NCBI GenBank assembly: GCA_964406445.1
Contig: CAYORU010000057.1
Coordinates: forward strand, 1-11,996
Length of the DNA stretch: 11,996 nucleotides
Direction of reading: 5' to 3'
From: SG8-30 sp964406445
GTDB taxonomy: Bacteria > Pseudomonadota > Gammaproteobacteria > Steroidobacterales > Steroidobacteraceae
Shown here: in pieces, positions 1-7,314 of the stretch
How positions within the stretch are numbered: position 1 is the first letter of the stretch
Layout: every line of letters begins with the position of its first letter
The notes under the pieces: model-generated
The model's database searches: none
What the model saw: the letters and a program-made list of their open reading frames with translations, nothing else
What the model was told of the DNA's origin: nothing
Program-made: the position numbers and the translations under genes

Positions 1-785
1 AGGATCATGATGTAGACCTCGGGGTGCCCGAAGAACCAGAAGATGTGCTGGAACAGGACCGGGTCGCCGCCGCCGGCCGGGTTGAAGAAGCTGGTGGCGA
101 AGAAGTGGTCGGTGAGCAGCATGGTCACGCCGCCGGCCAGCACCGGCATCACCAGGATCAGCAGGTAGGCGGTGATGAGCCAGGACCAGGTGAACAGCGG
201 CATCTTGAGCAGGGTCATGCCCGGCGCGCGCATGTTCATGATGGTGACGATCACGTTGATCGCGCCCATGATCGACGAGGCGCCCATCAGGTGCACCGCG
301 AACACGGCGACCGGGAAGGCGTCGCCGGTCTGCAGGACGAGCGGTGGGTAGAGCGTCCAGCCCGCGGCCGGCGCGCCGCCCGGCAGGAACAGCGTCGACA
401 GCAGCAGCATGAACGCGAAGAACAGCAGCCAGAAGCTGAACAGGTTCATGCGCGGCAGCGCCATGTCGGGCGCGCCGATCTGCATCGGGATCATCCAGTT
501 GGCCAGGCCGACGGTCGCCGGCATCACCGCGCCGAACACCATGACCAGCGCGTGCATGGTGGTCATCTGGTTGAAGAAGCCGGGGTCGACGAACTGCAGG
601 CCCGGCTGGAACAGCTCGGCGCGGATGACGAGCGCCATCACGCCGCCGATCAGGAACATCGCCAGCGAGAACACCAGGTACATGGTCCCGATGTCCTTGT
701 GGTTGGTCGTCGTCAGCCAGCGCTTGATGCCCTTCGGCTTCTCGTCGTGGTGCGCGTGGTCCGCGGTGTGCTCGTGGTGTGCCAT
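1..785 (-). CDS. coxA: Cytochrome c oxidase subunit I, aa3 type (partial, N-terminal 261 residues)
   Basis: This is the catalytic subunit of the terminal oxidase in the inner membrane; it passes electrons from CuA through heme a to the heme a3-CuB centre and pumps protons. The gene runs off the left edge, so only the N-terminal half is present. Visible motifs are the TTNHKDIGT start of the first helix (about residues 25-34), TTMHALVM with His78 as the expected heme a ligand, and FFGHPEVYI at the very edge with His254 as the expected CuB ligand and the Tyr of the His-Tyr crosslink four residues later. Helix-rich sequence fills the rest. The ATG at 785 lies 6 bases after the coxB stop, so the two genes are surely co-transcribed. 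The first 13 residues hold six histidines, which is unusual. The remaining heme a3 and heme a ligands would lie outside the window. Confidence 0.97.
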   Translation of the reverse strand, partial: MAHHEHTADHAHHDEKPKGIKRWLTTTNHKDIGTMYLVFSLAMFLIGGVMALVIRAELFQPGLQFVDPGFFNQMTTMHALVMVFGAVMPATVGLANWMIPMQIGAPDMALPRMNLFSFWLLFFAFMLLLSTLFLPGGAPAAGWTLYPPLVLQTGDAFPVAVFAVHLMGASSIMGAINVIVTIMNMRAPGMTLLKMPLFTWSWLITAYLLILVMPVLAGGVTMLLTDHFFATSFFNPAGGGDPVLFQHIFWFFGHPEVYIMI

Positions 786-791
786 GGTCCG

Positions 792-1685
792 TTACTCCGC
801 CTTCGCCAGCTGCACGGCCGCCGTGGCCGCGCTCCCGACCTGCGCCGTCGCCGCGGCGCCCTGCGACGCCTGCATCGCCGCGTCCTTGCGCGCGGCGAGC
901 CAGGCCTCGAACTCCTCGCGCGGCCTGGCCTCGACCACGATCGGCATGAAGCCGTGGTCGCGGCCGCAGAGCTCCGCGCACTGACCGCGATAGGTGCCAG
1001 GCTTGTCCTCGTCCACCTTGACCCACATCTCGTTGATGAAGCCCGGGATCGCGTCGCGCTTCATGCCGAAGTCCGGAACCCACCAGGCGTGGATCACGTC
1101 ATTCGCGGTCAGCAGCAGCCGCACCTTGGTGCCGGTCGGGATCACGAGCGGGTTGTCGACCTCGAGCAGGTAGTTCTCGACCTGTCTCGGGTCGAGGCCC
1201 GAGTTCAGCTGCCGCGCCTCGTTGCTCGACTCGGCGAGGCGGCTGTAGAGCGACACGCCGCTGTCGATGTACTCGTATTCCCAGAACCACTGGTAGCCGG
1301 TCACCTTGATGGTGAGCTCTGAGCCCGTGGTGTCCTCGATGACGATCAGCTTGCCGACCGCCGGGATCGCCATGCCGACCAGGATGAACACCGGCACCAC
1401 CGTCCAGGCGATCTCCATCCGGGTGCTGTGAGTGAAGTTCGTGTCGGCGACGGCGCCCTTCGACTTCCGGAACTTGACCAGCGCGAGGATCATCGCGCCG
1501 AAGGTCACCGCGGCGATGGCCACGCAGATCCACAGCATGAGCATGTGCAGCGAGTGCACGCCCTGCGAGATCTCCGTGACGCCGACCGGCATGTTGAGCA
1601 GGTTCCAGCCCGCGTGGGCCGAAGGCGCGGCGCCGGCCGCGAGCGCGCCGGCGAGCGCCGGCATCAACGTCTTCGTCTTGACCAT
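792..1685 (-). CDS. coxB: Cytochrome c oxidase subunit II with CuA site
   Basis: Subunit II takes electrons from cytochrome c at its dinuclear CuA centre and passes them to subunit I. The 297-residue product starts with a signal-like segment ending in AHA (residues 1-25), followed by two membrane helices (about 47-70 and 93-114), the aromatic GYQWFWEYEY stretch (130-139) used in electron transfer, and a periplasmic cupredoxin domain. The CuA ligands are all visible: His199 in NDVIHAWW, Cys236, Glu238, Cys240, His244 and Met247 in the CAELCGRDHGFM motif. After about residue 265 there is an Ala-rich tail and no CXXCH heme c motif, so this is not a caa3 fusion. The same frame stays open upstream to 2069, but the ATG at 1685 is preceded by an AGAGGTGA ribosome binding site and starts the signal sequence. 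It lies 35 bases after the DUF2244 gene and 6 bases before coxA. Confidence 0.97.
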   Translation of the reverse strand: MVKTKTLMPALAGALAAGAAPSAHAGWNLLNMPVGVTEISQGVHSLHMLMLWICVAIAAVTFGAMILALVKFRKSKGAVADTNFTHSTRMEIAWTVVPVFILVGMAIPAVGKLIVIEDTTGSELTIKVTGYQWFWEYEYIDSGVSLYSRLAESSNEARQLNSGLDPRQVENYLLEVDNPLVIPTGTKVRLLLTANDVIHAWWVPDFGMKRDAIPGFINEMWVKVDEDKPGTYRGQCAELCGRDHGFMPIVVEARPREEFEAWLAARKDAAMQASQGAAATAQVGSAATAAVQLAKAE

Positions 1686-1720
1686 CGACCCCGTCACCTC
1701 TTGCAGTAAACCCAGGCGCG

Positions 1721-2224
1721 CTAAGCGCCGATCGGCGGCGCCCCGCCGGTTCCGCCGACGAGCCCGGCGAGCCGCCGGTGCAGCCCGTGGCGCTCTTCCT
1801 CCGTCAGCAGCCCGCCCACCTCGCAGGCCCGGCCATGCGATTCGATCACCAGCCGGCTGGGATGCCAGCCCTGCGAGCGGATCAGCCTCGCCCGCGCCCA
1901 GTGCCGCGGGAACGTCGTCTCCCGGTCGCCCCTCGGGTCCCGCGTCAGGACCCTGACCTCGCTCTCGGTGAGCGTGATGGTCTGGGTGCAGCGGCCCCGC
2001 CGCTGCGAGGCGTTCAACGCGTACGCCAGGACCGCCATCTCGATCCCGGCGAAGGGCAGCACCGGCCACAGCCCGTTCGCCACGAACACGCCGGCGATCC
2101 CGAACGACCCGGCGCAGACCACCGCGAAGAAGGTTCGCGCCTGGCGTGGCGTCAGCGAGCAGTTCGGCGCCACCAGGATGGACACCTCGCCGGCCGCTTT
2201 CCCGGTGGATGCGTCGGTCACCAT
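1721..2224 (-). CDS. DUF2244 family membrane protein, first gene of the cox operon
   Basis: This 167-residue protein looks like the DUF2244 family of proteobacterial membrane proteins, whose function is unknown and which is often found next to coxB. It has a short N-terminal part with the APNCSLTPRQ stretch (19-28), two hydrophobic segments that could form a helical hairpin (about 31-50 and 53-71), then a soluble domain rich in Arg and beta-type sequence (about 80-155) with a WHPSRLVIESHG segment (120-131). The position directly ahead of coxB and coxA suggests a role in oxidase assembly or regulation, but this is inference. I chose the ATG at 2224. Longer starts exist (ATG at 2257), but that codon lies inside the predicted -10 box of the promoter at 2256-2284, which argues against it. 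Family assignment is from sequence recollection, not a search. Confidence 0.82.
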   Translation of the reverse strand: MVTDASTGKAAGEVSILVAPNCSLTPRQARTFFAVVCAGSFGIAGVFVANGLWPVLPFAGIEMAVLAYALNASQRRGRCTQTITLTESEVRVLTRDPRGDRETTFPRHWARARLIRSQGWHPSRLVIESHGRACEVGGLLTEEERHGLHRRLAGLVGGTGGAPPIGA

Positions 2225-2255
2225 CTCGCGATCCCGACCCAGCGGAAGCCCGCGC

Positions 2256-2284
2256 ATCCTACGGGACGCGCCCCGGCCCCGCAA
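2256..2284 (-). promoter_or_regulatory. Predicted sigma70-type promoter of DUF2244-coxB-coxA
   Basis: Reading on the minus strand there is TTGCGG (2284-2279), a 17-base spacer, and TAGGAT (2261-2256). The -35 matches TTGACA only in its TTG; the -10 matches TATAAT at four positions, with the ideal spacing. Transcription would begin near 2249, leaving a leader of about 25 bases before the ATG at 2224. It is the best promoter-like pair in the 200-base gap between hypX and the DUF2244 gene; the rest of the gap (2285-2424) shows no gene, and I found no strong terminator for the hyp operon there. Confidence 0.5.
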
Positions 2285-2424
2285 CACGGCGAAATCCCTT
2301 GCGCGGCAGCGGATTGAGCCCGCCTCGTGAGGTCCTGCATACCCTTCCGTTCGCGGTGCCGGCGCGGGCCGATGTGTCTAGGACGGCAGGGCCGCTCGGC
2401 GAAGCGCGATTGAGGAATGGCGCT

Positions 2425-4146
2425 TCATTTTTCGCCGCCGCCGAGGCGCCGGTGCACCGCGAGGTGACGCGGTGTCCAGGAATGCGGCGTGCGGTGCATG
2501 AAGCGGTGGCGGGCGACGTGGTAGCTCGGGTCGAAGCCGTAGAAATTGAGCCGCATCCGCTCGAGCTCTTCCGTCCTGTACAGGGCCAGCGGCTTGGCCG
2601 CGAAGTCGCGGCGCCGGGCCTCGTTTCGCGCCGCGAGGCGCGCGGGAAAGTCGTCGGCGGTCGCCAGCGCCAGCGCGCGGGCCTCGATCTCATCGAGCCA
2701 AGCTTCGCGGGGCGCGTCGATCACCGCGTCGAGCAGGCCGGCGCGCAGCGCGGCGGCGGTCCCGAGCGGCAGCCGGTTGTCCATGACGGCGGCGACACCC
2801 GCCGCCCCTACCCGCCGCGGCAGCAGGTAGGTCCAGTACTCGGAGCCGTACAGGTTGCCCATGTTCTTGTAGTGAGGGTTCTGCACCACGCCGGCCTGGG
2901 CCCAGACCTGGTCCGCTGCGAGCGCGAGGAAAGCGCCCCCGGCGCCGGCGTTGCCGCGCAGGGCGCTGACCACCAACCTGTCCTCAAATGACAGGATTTC
3001 CAGGCAAACGTCGTCGATCGCATTGATATTTCTCCAGGATTCGTCCGCTGGGTGCGAGGCCGCCTCGATGGTGCCCAGGTGCAGCCCGTTGGACCAGAAC
3101 TCGCGACCGCCGAGCAGCACCAGCACCCGGCCGGGCCGCTGGCGCAGTGCCCGCAGGGCCTCGAGCAGGCGCCCGCACTGGGCGGTGGACATCGCCCCGT
3201 TGTGGAAATCGAACTCGAGGAAGCCGGCCGGACCGCGCTCGAAGTAGCGCAGCTCGCGGAAGCCTGGCGCCTCCGGCCCGGCCTCGAGTTCCGCGGGCCA
3301 GGCCGGCACGCCTGCGAGCGCGTCACCGAGTACCGATGTCGCCGGCAGCTTGAGCGGCGCCTCGACGTCGGCCGCCTTCAGGTGGCTTATCCACAGCGCG
3401 CCGTCGCGGCTGCGGCGGAGGATCGCCCCGTCGCGGGTGGCGAGGATCGCGCCGGGCTCCGCCGGCCCGGGCGGCGGAGCGGGCTCAGGCCAGGCTCCGA
3501 ACAGCCGGCAGCGCCGGCCGAGCACTTCGTCGATCACGCCGGGCGAGCCGTCGGCCGAGTGAATGCGGGTGACGATTTCGTCGGTGCGCAGGGTCGCCCA
3601 GTCGATGCCGCGGTCGGCCTGCCGCGCGAGGGGCCGCAGCCGCCCGCGCACGGCAGGGTCGCCGGGATCGAGGGGGCGCGGGCTGAAGGAGGGGTCGCCG
3701 ACCCGCGGCAGCGCCTCGAGCACGCAGCGCACCGCCGCCTCGGTGACCTCGCCGCGATACAGGCTGCTCTTGGCCGCGGCGCGCATCGGGAAGCGGGCGC
3801 TCGCCCAGACGTCGCCGGCGTCCATCTCGGCGTTCGCCTGCAGCAGCGTCACGCCCCACTCGCGTTCGCCGCCGAGGATCGCCCAGTCGAGGGCCGACGG
3901 GCCGCGGTCGCCGACGATGCCAGGGTGGACGACGAGACAGGGCACGCGCCGCCAGACATCCTCGGGGATGGCGCGCTTCAGGAAGGGCGCGAGCACGAGA
4001 TCGGGGCGGAACGTCTCGACCGCCTCGCGGGTCACCCCGTCGTTGATGTCGAATTCGACCGAGAGCGTGTGCCCGCGCTCGGCGAGCTCGACGTAGAGGC
4101 GCTGCGCCAGGCCGTTGAAGGCGTGCGTCAGGAACAGGACGCGCAC
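2425..4146 (-). CDS. hypX: Hydrogenase maturation protein HypX (CO-ligand synthesis)
   Basis: HypX (also HoxX) makes the CO ligand of the [NiFe]-hydrogenase active site under aerobic conditions: its N-terminal domain transfers a formyl group from 10-formyl-tetrahydrofolate to coenzyme A and its C-terminal crotonase-type domain releases CO from formyl-CoA. The 573-residue product has this two-domain plan. Residues 1-290 resemble formyltransferases, with HPGIVGDRGPSALDWAI beginning at His74 and the EMDAGDVW motif at 107-114. Residues 300-573 resemble enoyl-CoA hydratases, with the GNAGAGGAFLALAAD oxyanion-hole region (398-412) and the HypX-typical YKNMGNLYGSEYWTY block. Tyr426 and Glu436 are ten residues apart, matching the spacing I recall for the catalytic Tyr and Glu of the Aquifex enzyme. 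The start is GTG, two bases after the hypE stop, with only a weak ribosome binding site, so translation is probably coupled. Last gene of hypCDEX. Confidence 0.95.
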   Translation of the reverse strand: MRVLFLTHAFNGLAQRLYVELAERGHTLSVEFDINDGVTREAVETFRPDLVLAPFLKRAIPEDVWRRVPCLVVHPGIVGDRGPSALDWAILGGEREWGVTLLQANAEMDAGDVWASARFPMRAAAKSSLYRGEVTEAAVRCVLEALPRVGDPSFSPRPLDPGDPAVRGRLRPLARQADRGIDWATLRTDEIVTRIHSADGSPGVIDEVLGRRCRLFGAWPEPAPPPGPAEPGAILATRDGAILRRSRDGALWISHLKAADVEAPLKLPATSVLGDALAGVPAWPAELEAGPEAPGFRELRYFERGPAGFLEFDFHNGAMSTAQCGRLLEALRALRQRPGRVLVLLGGREFWSNGLHLGTIEAASHPADESWRNINAIDDVCLEILSFEDRLVVSALRGNAGAGGAFLALAADQVWAQAGVVQNPHYKNMGNLYGSEYWTYLLPRRVGAAGVAAVMDNRLPLGTAAALRAGLLDAVIDAPREAWLDEIEARALALATADDFPARLAARNEARRRDFAAKPLALYRTEELERMRLNFYGFDPSYHVARHRFMHRTPHSWTPRHLAVHRRLGGGEK

Positions 4147-4148
4147 GG

Positions 4149-5189
4149 TCAGCAGATCCGCGGCAGCTGGTCGCCCGTCAGCCAGTCCACCACGCGCCGC
4201 CCGCCGAAGGCGGTGTCCATCTGCACGAAGGCGTGCTCGTCCTCGATCACTTCGCCGATGACCGCGGCGTCCCTGCCGAGCGGGTGCGCCTGCATGGCCG
4301 CGAGCAACCGCCGCGCGTCCTCGCCGGCGCAGATCGCGACCAGCTTGCCCTCGTTCGCGACGTACAGCGGATCGAGGCCGAGGAACTCGCAGGCCGCGTG
4401 CACCTCCCCGCGCACCGGGATGCGCGCCTCGTCGATGACGATGCCGGCGCCGGACTGGCGCGCGATCTCGTTCAGCGTGGTCGCGAGCCCGCCACGCGTG
4501 GGATCGCGCAGCACGTGCAGGCCGGGCACCTCGGCGAGCATCGCCGCCACCAGCCCGTGCAGCGCGGCGGTGTCGGAGCGGATGGACGTGCCGAACTCCA
4601 GGTTCTCGCGCAGCGACATGATCGCGACGCCGTGGTCGCCCATGTGGCCGCTCACCAGCACCGCGTCGCCCGGCCGCGCGCGGGAGCCCGAGACCTCGAT
4701 GCCGGGCGGCACCACGCCGACGCCCGTGGTGGTGATGAACACGCCGTCGCCCTTGCCGCGCTCGACCACCTTGGTGTCGCCGGTGACGATCGGCACGCCC
4801 GCCTCGCGCGAGGCGGCGGCCATCGATTCGACGATGCGCCTGAGGTCCGAAAGCGGCAGGCCCTCCTCGAGGACGAAGCCCGCGGCGAGGTACAGCGGCC
4901 GCGCGCCGGCCATGGCGACGTCGTTGATGGTGCCGTGCACGGACAGGCAGCCGATGTCGCCGCCCGGGAAGAACAGCGGCGAGACGACGTGCGAGTCGGT
5001 GGCGATGACCACGCGTCCCGGCGGCAGCTCGACCTGGGCCTGGTCGTCCATCCGCGACAGGGCCTCGTTGTCGAAGGCGGCCACGAACAGCTCCTCGACG
5101 AGCTGCGCCATCGCGCGCCCGCCGCTGCCGTGGGTCATCTCGACCTGGCCGTGACGGAAATCGAGGGCGCGGGCGAAGCCGCGCCTCAC
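4149..5189 (-). CDS. hypE: Hydrogenase maturation protein HypE (thiocarboxamide dehydratase)
   Basis: HypE receives a carbamoyl group from HypF on its C-terminal cysteine and dehydrates it with ATP to a thiocyanate, the cyanide donor for the Fe site held by HypC-HypD. The product is 346 residues long and belongs to the PurM/SelD-like ATPase fold. Visible features are MTHGSGGRAM (18-27), the TDSHVVSPLFFPGGDIG segment (65-80), the GTINDVAMAGA stretch (86-96), VTGDTKVVERG (135-145), RDPTRGGLATTLNE (228-241) and the invariant PRIC ending with Cys346. I chose the GTG at 5189, which overlaps the hypD stop codon (GTGA), because it keeps the LDFRHGQVEMTHGSGG beginning typical of longer HypE proteins; starting at the ATG at 5138 would remove 17 residues. 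The same frame stays open further upstream over hypD, but that part is a shadow. Confidence 0.96.
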   Translation of the reverse strand: MRRGFARALDFRHGQVEMTHGSGGRAMAQLVEELFVAAFDNEALSRMDDQAQVELPPGRVVIATDSHVVSPLFFPGGDIGCLSVHGTINDVAMAGARPLYLAAGFVLEEGLPLSDLRRIVESMAAASREAGVPIVTGDTKVVERGKGDGVFITTTGVGVVPPGIEVSGSRARPGDAVLVSGHMGDHGVAIMSLRENLEFGTSIRSDTAALHGLVAAMLAEVPGLHVLRDPTRGGLATTLNEIARQSGAGIVIDEARIPVRGEVHAACEFLGLDPLYVANEGKLVAICAGEDARRLLAAMQAHPLGRDAAVIGEVIEDEHAFVQMDTAFGGRRVVDWLTGDQLPRIC

Positions 5190-6340
5190 GACGCGGCGAC
5201 CGCGGCGGCGGGCCGCGCCGCCGTCCTGAAGCGCCCGTAGGTGTAGTGCGCGGCGCAGGCGCCCTCGGAGGAGACCATGCAGGAGCCGAGCGGATTCTCG
5301 GGCGTGCAGGCGGTGCCGAACAGCCTGCAGTCGGCCGGGTGCTTGAGCCCGCGCAGGATCGCGCCGCACTCGCAGGCCTTGTGGTCGGGCACCGAGCGGT
5401 GCGTGAGCCCGAAGTGGCGCTCGGCGTCGAACTTCGCGAAGGCCTCCTTGATGGCGAGCGCGCTGTAGGGCACCTCGCCGAGCCCGCGCCACTCGAAGGC
5501 GCGGCGCAGCTCGAACACCTCGGCCACCATCGCCTGGGCCTTGAGGTTGCCGTCGCGGTTCACCGCGCGGGTGAACTCGTTCTCCACCTCGCAGCGCCCG
5601 TCGTTGACCTGCCGGACCAGCATCAGGATCGCCTGCATGACGTCGAGCGGCTCGAAGCCGGCGATGACCACGGGCTTCTGGTACTCCTCGGCGAAGAACT
5701 CGTAGGGCCGGCTGCCGATGATGGTCGAGACGTGCGCGGGCCCGACGAAGCCGTCGATCGGCACCGTGCCCAGCTCGCGGACCTCAGGCGACTCGAGGAT
5801 GTGCGAGATCGCCGACGGCGTGAGGACGTGGTTGCAGAACACCAGGAAGTTTTCGAGGCCCCTGGCCGCCGCGTCCTTGATCGCGAGCGCGGTGGGCGGC
5901 GTCGTGGTCTCGAAGCCGATCGCGAACATCACCACCGTGTTGCCCGGGTTCTCCTGGGCGATCCTCAGCGCGTCCTGGGTCGAGTAGACCATGCGGATGT
6001 CGGCGCCCTGCGCCTTGGCCTTCAGCAGCGACTGCCGCCCCGAGGCCGGCACGCGCATCGTGTCGCCGTAGGTCGCCAGGATCACGCCGGGCCGGCGCGC
6101 GAGATCGATCGCCATGTCCACGCGGCCGACCGGAAGCACGCACACCGGGCAGCCCGGGCCGTGGATCATGCGGATGCTGGCGGGCAGCAGGTCCGCCACG
6201 CCGTAGCGGGCGATGGCGTGGGTGTGCCCGCCGCAGAACTCCATGAAGCTGTAGCGCCGCCCCGGCCGCGCCTCCCGCGCGATCGCGGCCGCGAGCCTGC
6301 GGGCGAGCTTGCCGTCGCGGAACTCGTCGACGTACTTCAC
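5186..6340 (-). CDS. hypD: Hydrogenase maturation protein HypD (Fe-S scaffold for Fe(CN)2CO)
   Basis: HypD forms a complex with HypC and is the scaffold on which Fe(CN)2CO is built before delivery to the hydrogenase large subunit. The 384-residue product is of normal family length. Conserved parts are EFCGGHTHAI with Cys36, GPGCPVCVLP with Cys64 and Cys67, the FAIGFETTTPPTAL stretch (139-152), GFVGPAHVSTIIG (197-209) and the C-terminal cysteine-rich domain expected to hold a [4Fe-4S] cluster (Cys323, Cys325, Cys338, Cys345, Cys354 and Cys362 are candidates). The start codon is GTG, ten bases after the hypC stop; the ATG at 6354 is out of frame and ends after five codons, so MKYVDEFRDG is the best N-terminus. 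The stop overlaps the GTG of hypE. An Ala-rich tail (374-384) follows the conserved domain. Confidence 0.97.
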   Translation of the reverse strand: MKYVDEFRDGKLARRLAAAIAREARPGRRYSFMEFCGGHTHAIARYGVADLLPASIRMIHGPGCPVCVLPVGRVDMAIDLARRPGVILATYGDTMRVPASGRQSLLKAKAQGADIRMVYSTQDALRIAQENPGNTVVMFAIGFETTTPPTALAIKDAAARGLENFLVFCNHVLTPSAISHILESPEVRELGTVPIDGFVGPAHVSTIIGSRPYEFFAEEYQKPVVIAGFEPLDVMQAILMLVRQVNDGRCEVENEFTRAVNRDGNLKAQAMVAEVFELRRAFEWRGLGEVPYSALAIKEAFAKFDAERHFGLTHRSVPDHKACECGAILRGLKHPADCRLFGTACTPENPLGSCMVSSEGACAAHYTYGRFRTAARPAAAVAAS

Positions 6341-6350
6341 GGCAGCCGAC

Positions 6351-6581
6351 TCATGCGACGCCGGTGGCGAGACCGGCTTCGGCGAAGGTGGCGAGCGTCC
6401 GCTCGGCCTCCTCGGGATCGAGGCGGGTGAGCGCGTGACCCACGTGCACGATCACGTAGTCGCCAGGCTCGACCGCATCGAGCAGCGCGACGGACACTTC
6501 CTTCTGGACGCCGCCGGCATCCACCAGGGCGACCTCACCTGTTCGCAACTCGACTACGCGCACGGGCAGCGCGAGACACAT
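6351..6581 (-). CDS. hypC: Hydrogenase maturation chaperone HypC
   Basis: HypC is the small chaperone that binds the Fe(CN)2CO unit together with HypD and carries it to the hydrogenase large-subunit precursor. The 76-residue product starts MCLALPVRVV, with the essential Cys2 (after Met removal it becomes N-terminal) and the conserved Pro6. It has the GDYVIVHVGHAL segment (40-51) with His46, typical of the OB-like fold of the HypC/HupF family. The frame is open further upstream, but the ATG at 6581 carries an excellent ribosome binding site, GGAGGTG at 6592-6586, four bases before it. This is the first gene of the hypCDEX operon. No hypA or hypB precedes it; the next gene to the right is on the other strand. 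Confidence 0.97.
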   Translation of the reverse strand: MCLALPVRVVELRTGEVALVDAGGVQKEVSVALLDAVEPGDYVIVHVGHALTRLDPEEAERTLATFAEAGLATGVA

Positions 6582-6641
6582 GGCCCACCTCCGACGCCGA
6601 CACGCGAAGTGAAGCAGGCCGGTGGCTGGACCTGCATCGAG

Positions 6642-6647
6642 ATTATC
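6642..6647 (-). promoter_or_regulatory. Possible -10 element for the hypCDEX operon
   Basis: On the minus strand the only AT-rich patch in the hypC upstream region reads GATAAT, five of six matches to the -10 consensus, about 60 bases upstream of the hypC start. No good -35 box stands 16-18 bases further upstream, so an activator may be needed or the match may be chance. I also looked for the GG-N10-GC pattern of sigma54 promoters, used by many hyp operons, and did not find a convincing one. The rest of 6582-6823 is a divergent intergenic region without a gene. Confidence 0.28.
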
Positions 6648-6760
6648 CGCAAGGTGGCCGGGGCCCCGACCTGGGAGACCCGCCGGGGCGTCCGTCAGGC
6701 GGACAAGGAGGCCAGCAGAGGCCCGGTGGCGGGCGGCAAGGGGCGGCCGGCCCCGGAGGT

Positions 6761-6787
6761 TTGCGCGGCAGGGCACAGGCGTACACT
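6761..6787 (+). promoter_or_regulatory. Possible promoter of the four-helix membrane protein gene
   Basis: TTGCGC (6761-6766) and TACACT (6782-6787) lie 15 bases apart; shifting the -35 to TTTGCG gives 16. The -10 matches TATAAT at four of six positions. Transcription would start near 6794, about 30 bases ahead of the ATG at 6824, which is a reasonable leader length. The evidence is sequence resemblance only. Confidence 0.35.
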
Positions 6788-6823
6788 GCAAGGCGCGCCG
6801 AGACCAACCATCTGGGGGGATCC

Positions 6824-7264
6824 ATGAACACCGTCGCTGGGGCTGCGCCGACGCCCCGTCACCTGTGGATCGTCGGCATCCTGTCGCTGCTGTGGAACGC
6901 CTTCGGCGCCGTGGACTACGTGCTCACGCAGATCGGCCACGAGGGCTACCTCGCGATGTTCACGGCCGAGCAGCGCGCCTATTTCGAGAGCTTTCCCGCG
7001 TGGAGCGTCGCGGCCTGGGCCTGCGGCGTCTGGGGCGCGTTCGCCGGGTCGGTCCTGCTCCTGATGCGCCAGCGCTTCGCGGTGCAGGCCTTCGGGCTGT
7101 CGCTCGCCGGGATGGCGGTGTCCTTCGGCTACCAGTTCGCCATGACGGACGTGCTGGCGGTCATGGGCGCCGGCATGGCCGGCTTCACGCTGGTCATCGT
7201 CGCCATCGGCATCGGGCTGTTCGTCTACGCGAGGCGGCAGGCGGCGCGCGGCATGCTGCACTGA
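6824..7264 (+). CDS. Conserved small integral membrane protein, four predicted helices
   Basis: I do not recognise a function for this 146-residue protein. It has four hydrophobic segments (about 13-34, 59-81, 86-105 and 113-136). The first begins with HLWIVGILSLLWNAFGAVDY, and the loop between helices one and two holds YLAMFTAEQRAYFESFPAW (42-60). A basic ARRQAARG tail follows helix four. Similar proteins occur in many proteobacteria and are usually annotated as hypothetical, to my recollection. The ATG at 6824 has a strong GGGGGGA ribosome binding site (6815-6821 region); the frame is open to 6761 upstream but that extension is not membrane-like and would begin without such a site. The gene is divergent from hypC and lies 50 bases ahead of the ABM-fold gene, so those two could share a transcript. 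Confidence 0.85.
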   Translation: MNTVAGAAPTPRHLWIVGILSLLWNAFGAVDYVLTQIGHEGYLAMFTAEQRAYFESFPAWSVAAWACGVWGAFAGSVLLLMRQRFAVQAFGLSLAGMAVSFGYQFAMTDVLAVMGAGMAGFTLVIVAIGIGLFVYARRQAARGMLH

Positions 7265-7314
7265 CGCGCGGCCGCTGGTAGGCTTCCGCGGCGTTCCACC
7301 CGCGAGGCCGCACC

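Noticed and set aside
24..1322. A 432-codon open frame on the plus strand
   Set aside because: It is antisense to coxA and coxB, and its His/Arg/Glu/Gln-rich translation resembles no protein family.
2425..4146. HypX as an accidental fusion of a methionyl-tRNA formyltransferase and an enoyl-CoA hydratase
   Set aside because: The two-domain order, total length and the YKNMGNLYGSEYW block are characteristic of HypX, and the gene sits in a hyp operon.
3052..5154. A 700-codon open frame on the plus strand
   Set aside because: It lies opposite hypX and hypE, which are clear family members. Its translation is low in hydrophobic structure and rich in Arg, Ala, Gly and Pro, typical of the antisense of GC-rich genes.
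6582..6700. A sigma54 promoter for hypC
   Set aside because: GG and TTGC elements occur on the minus strand, but none has the required ten-base spacing between GG and GC.
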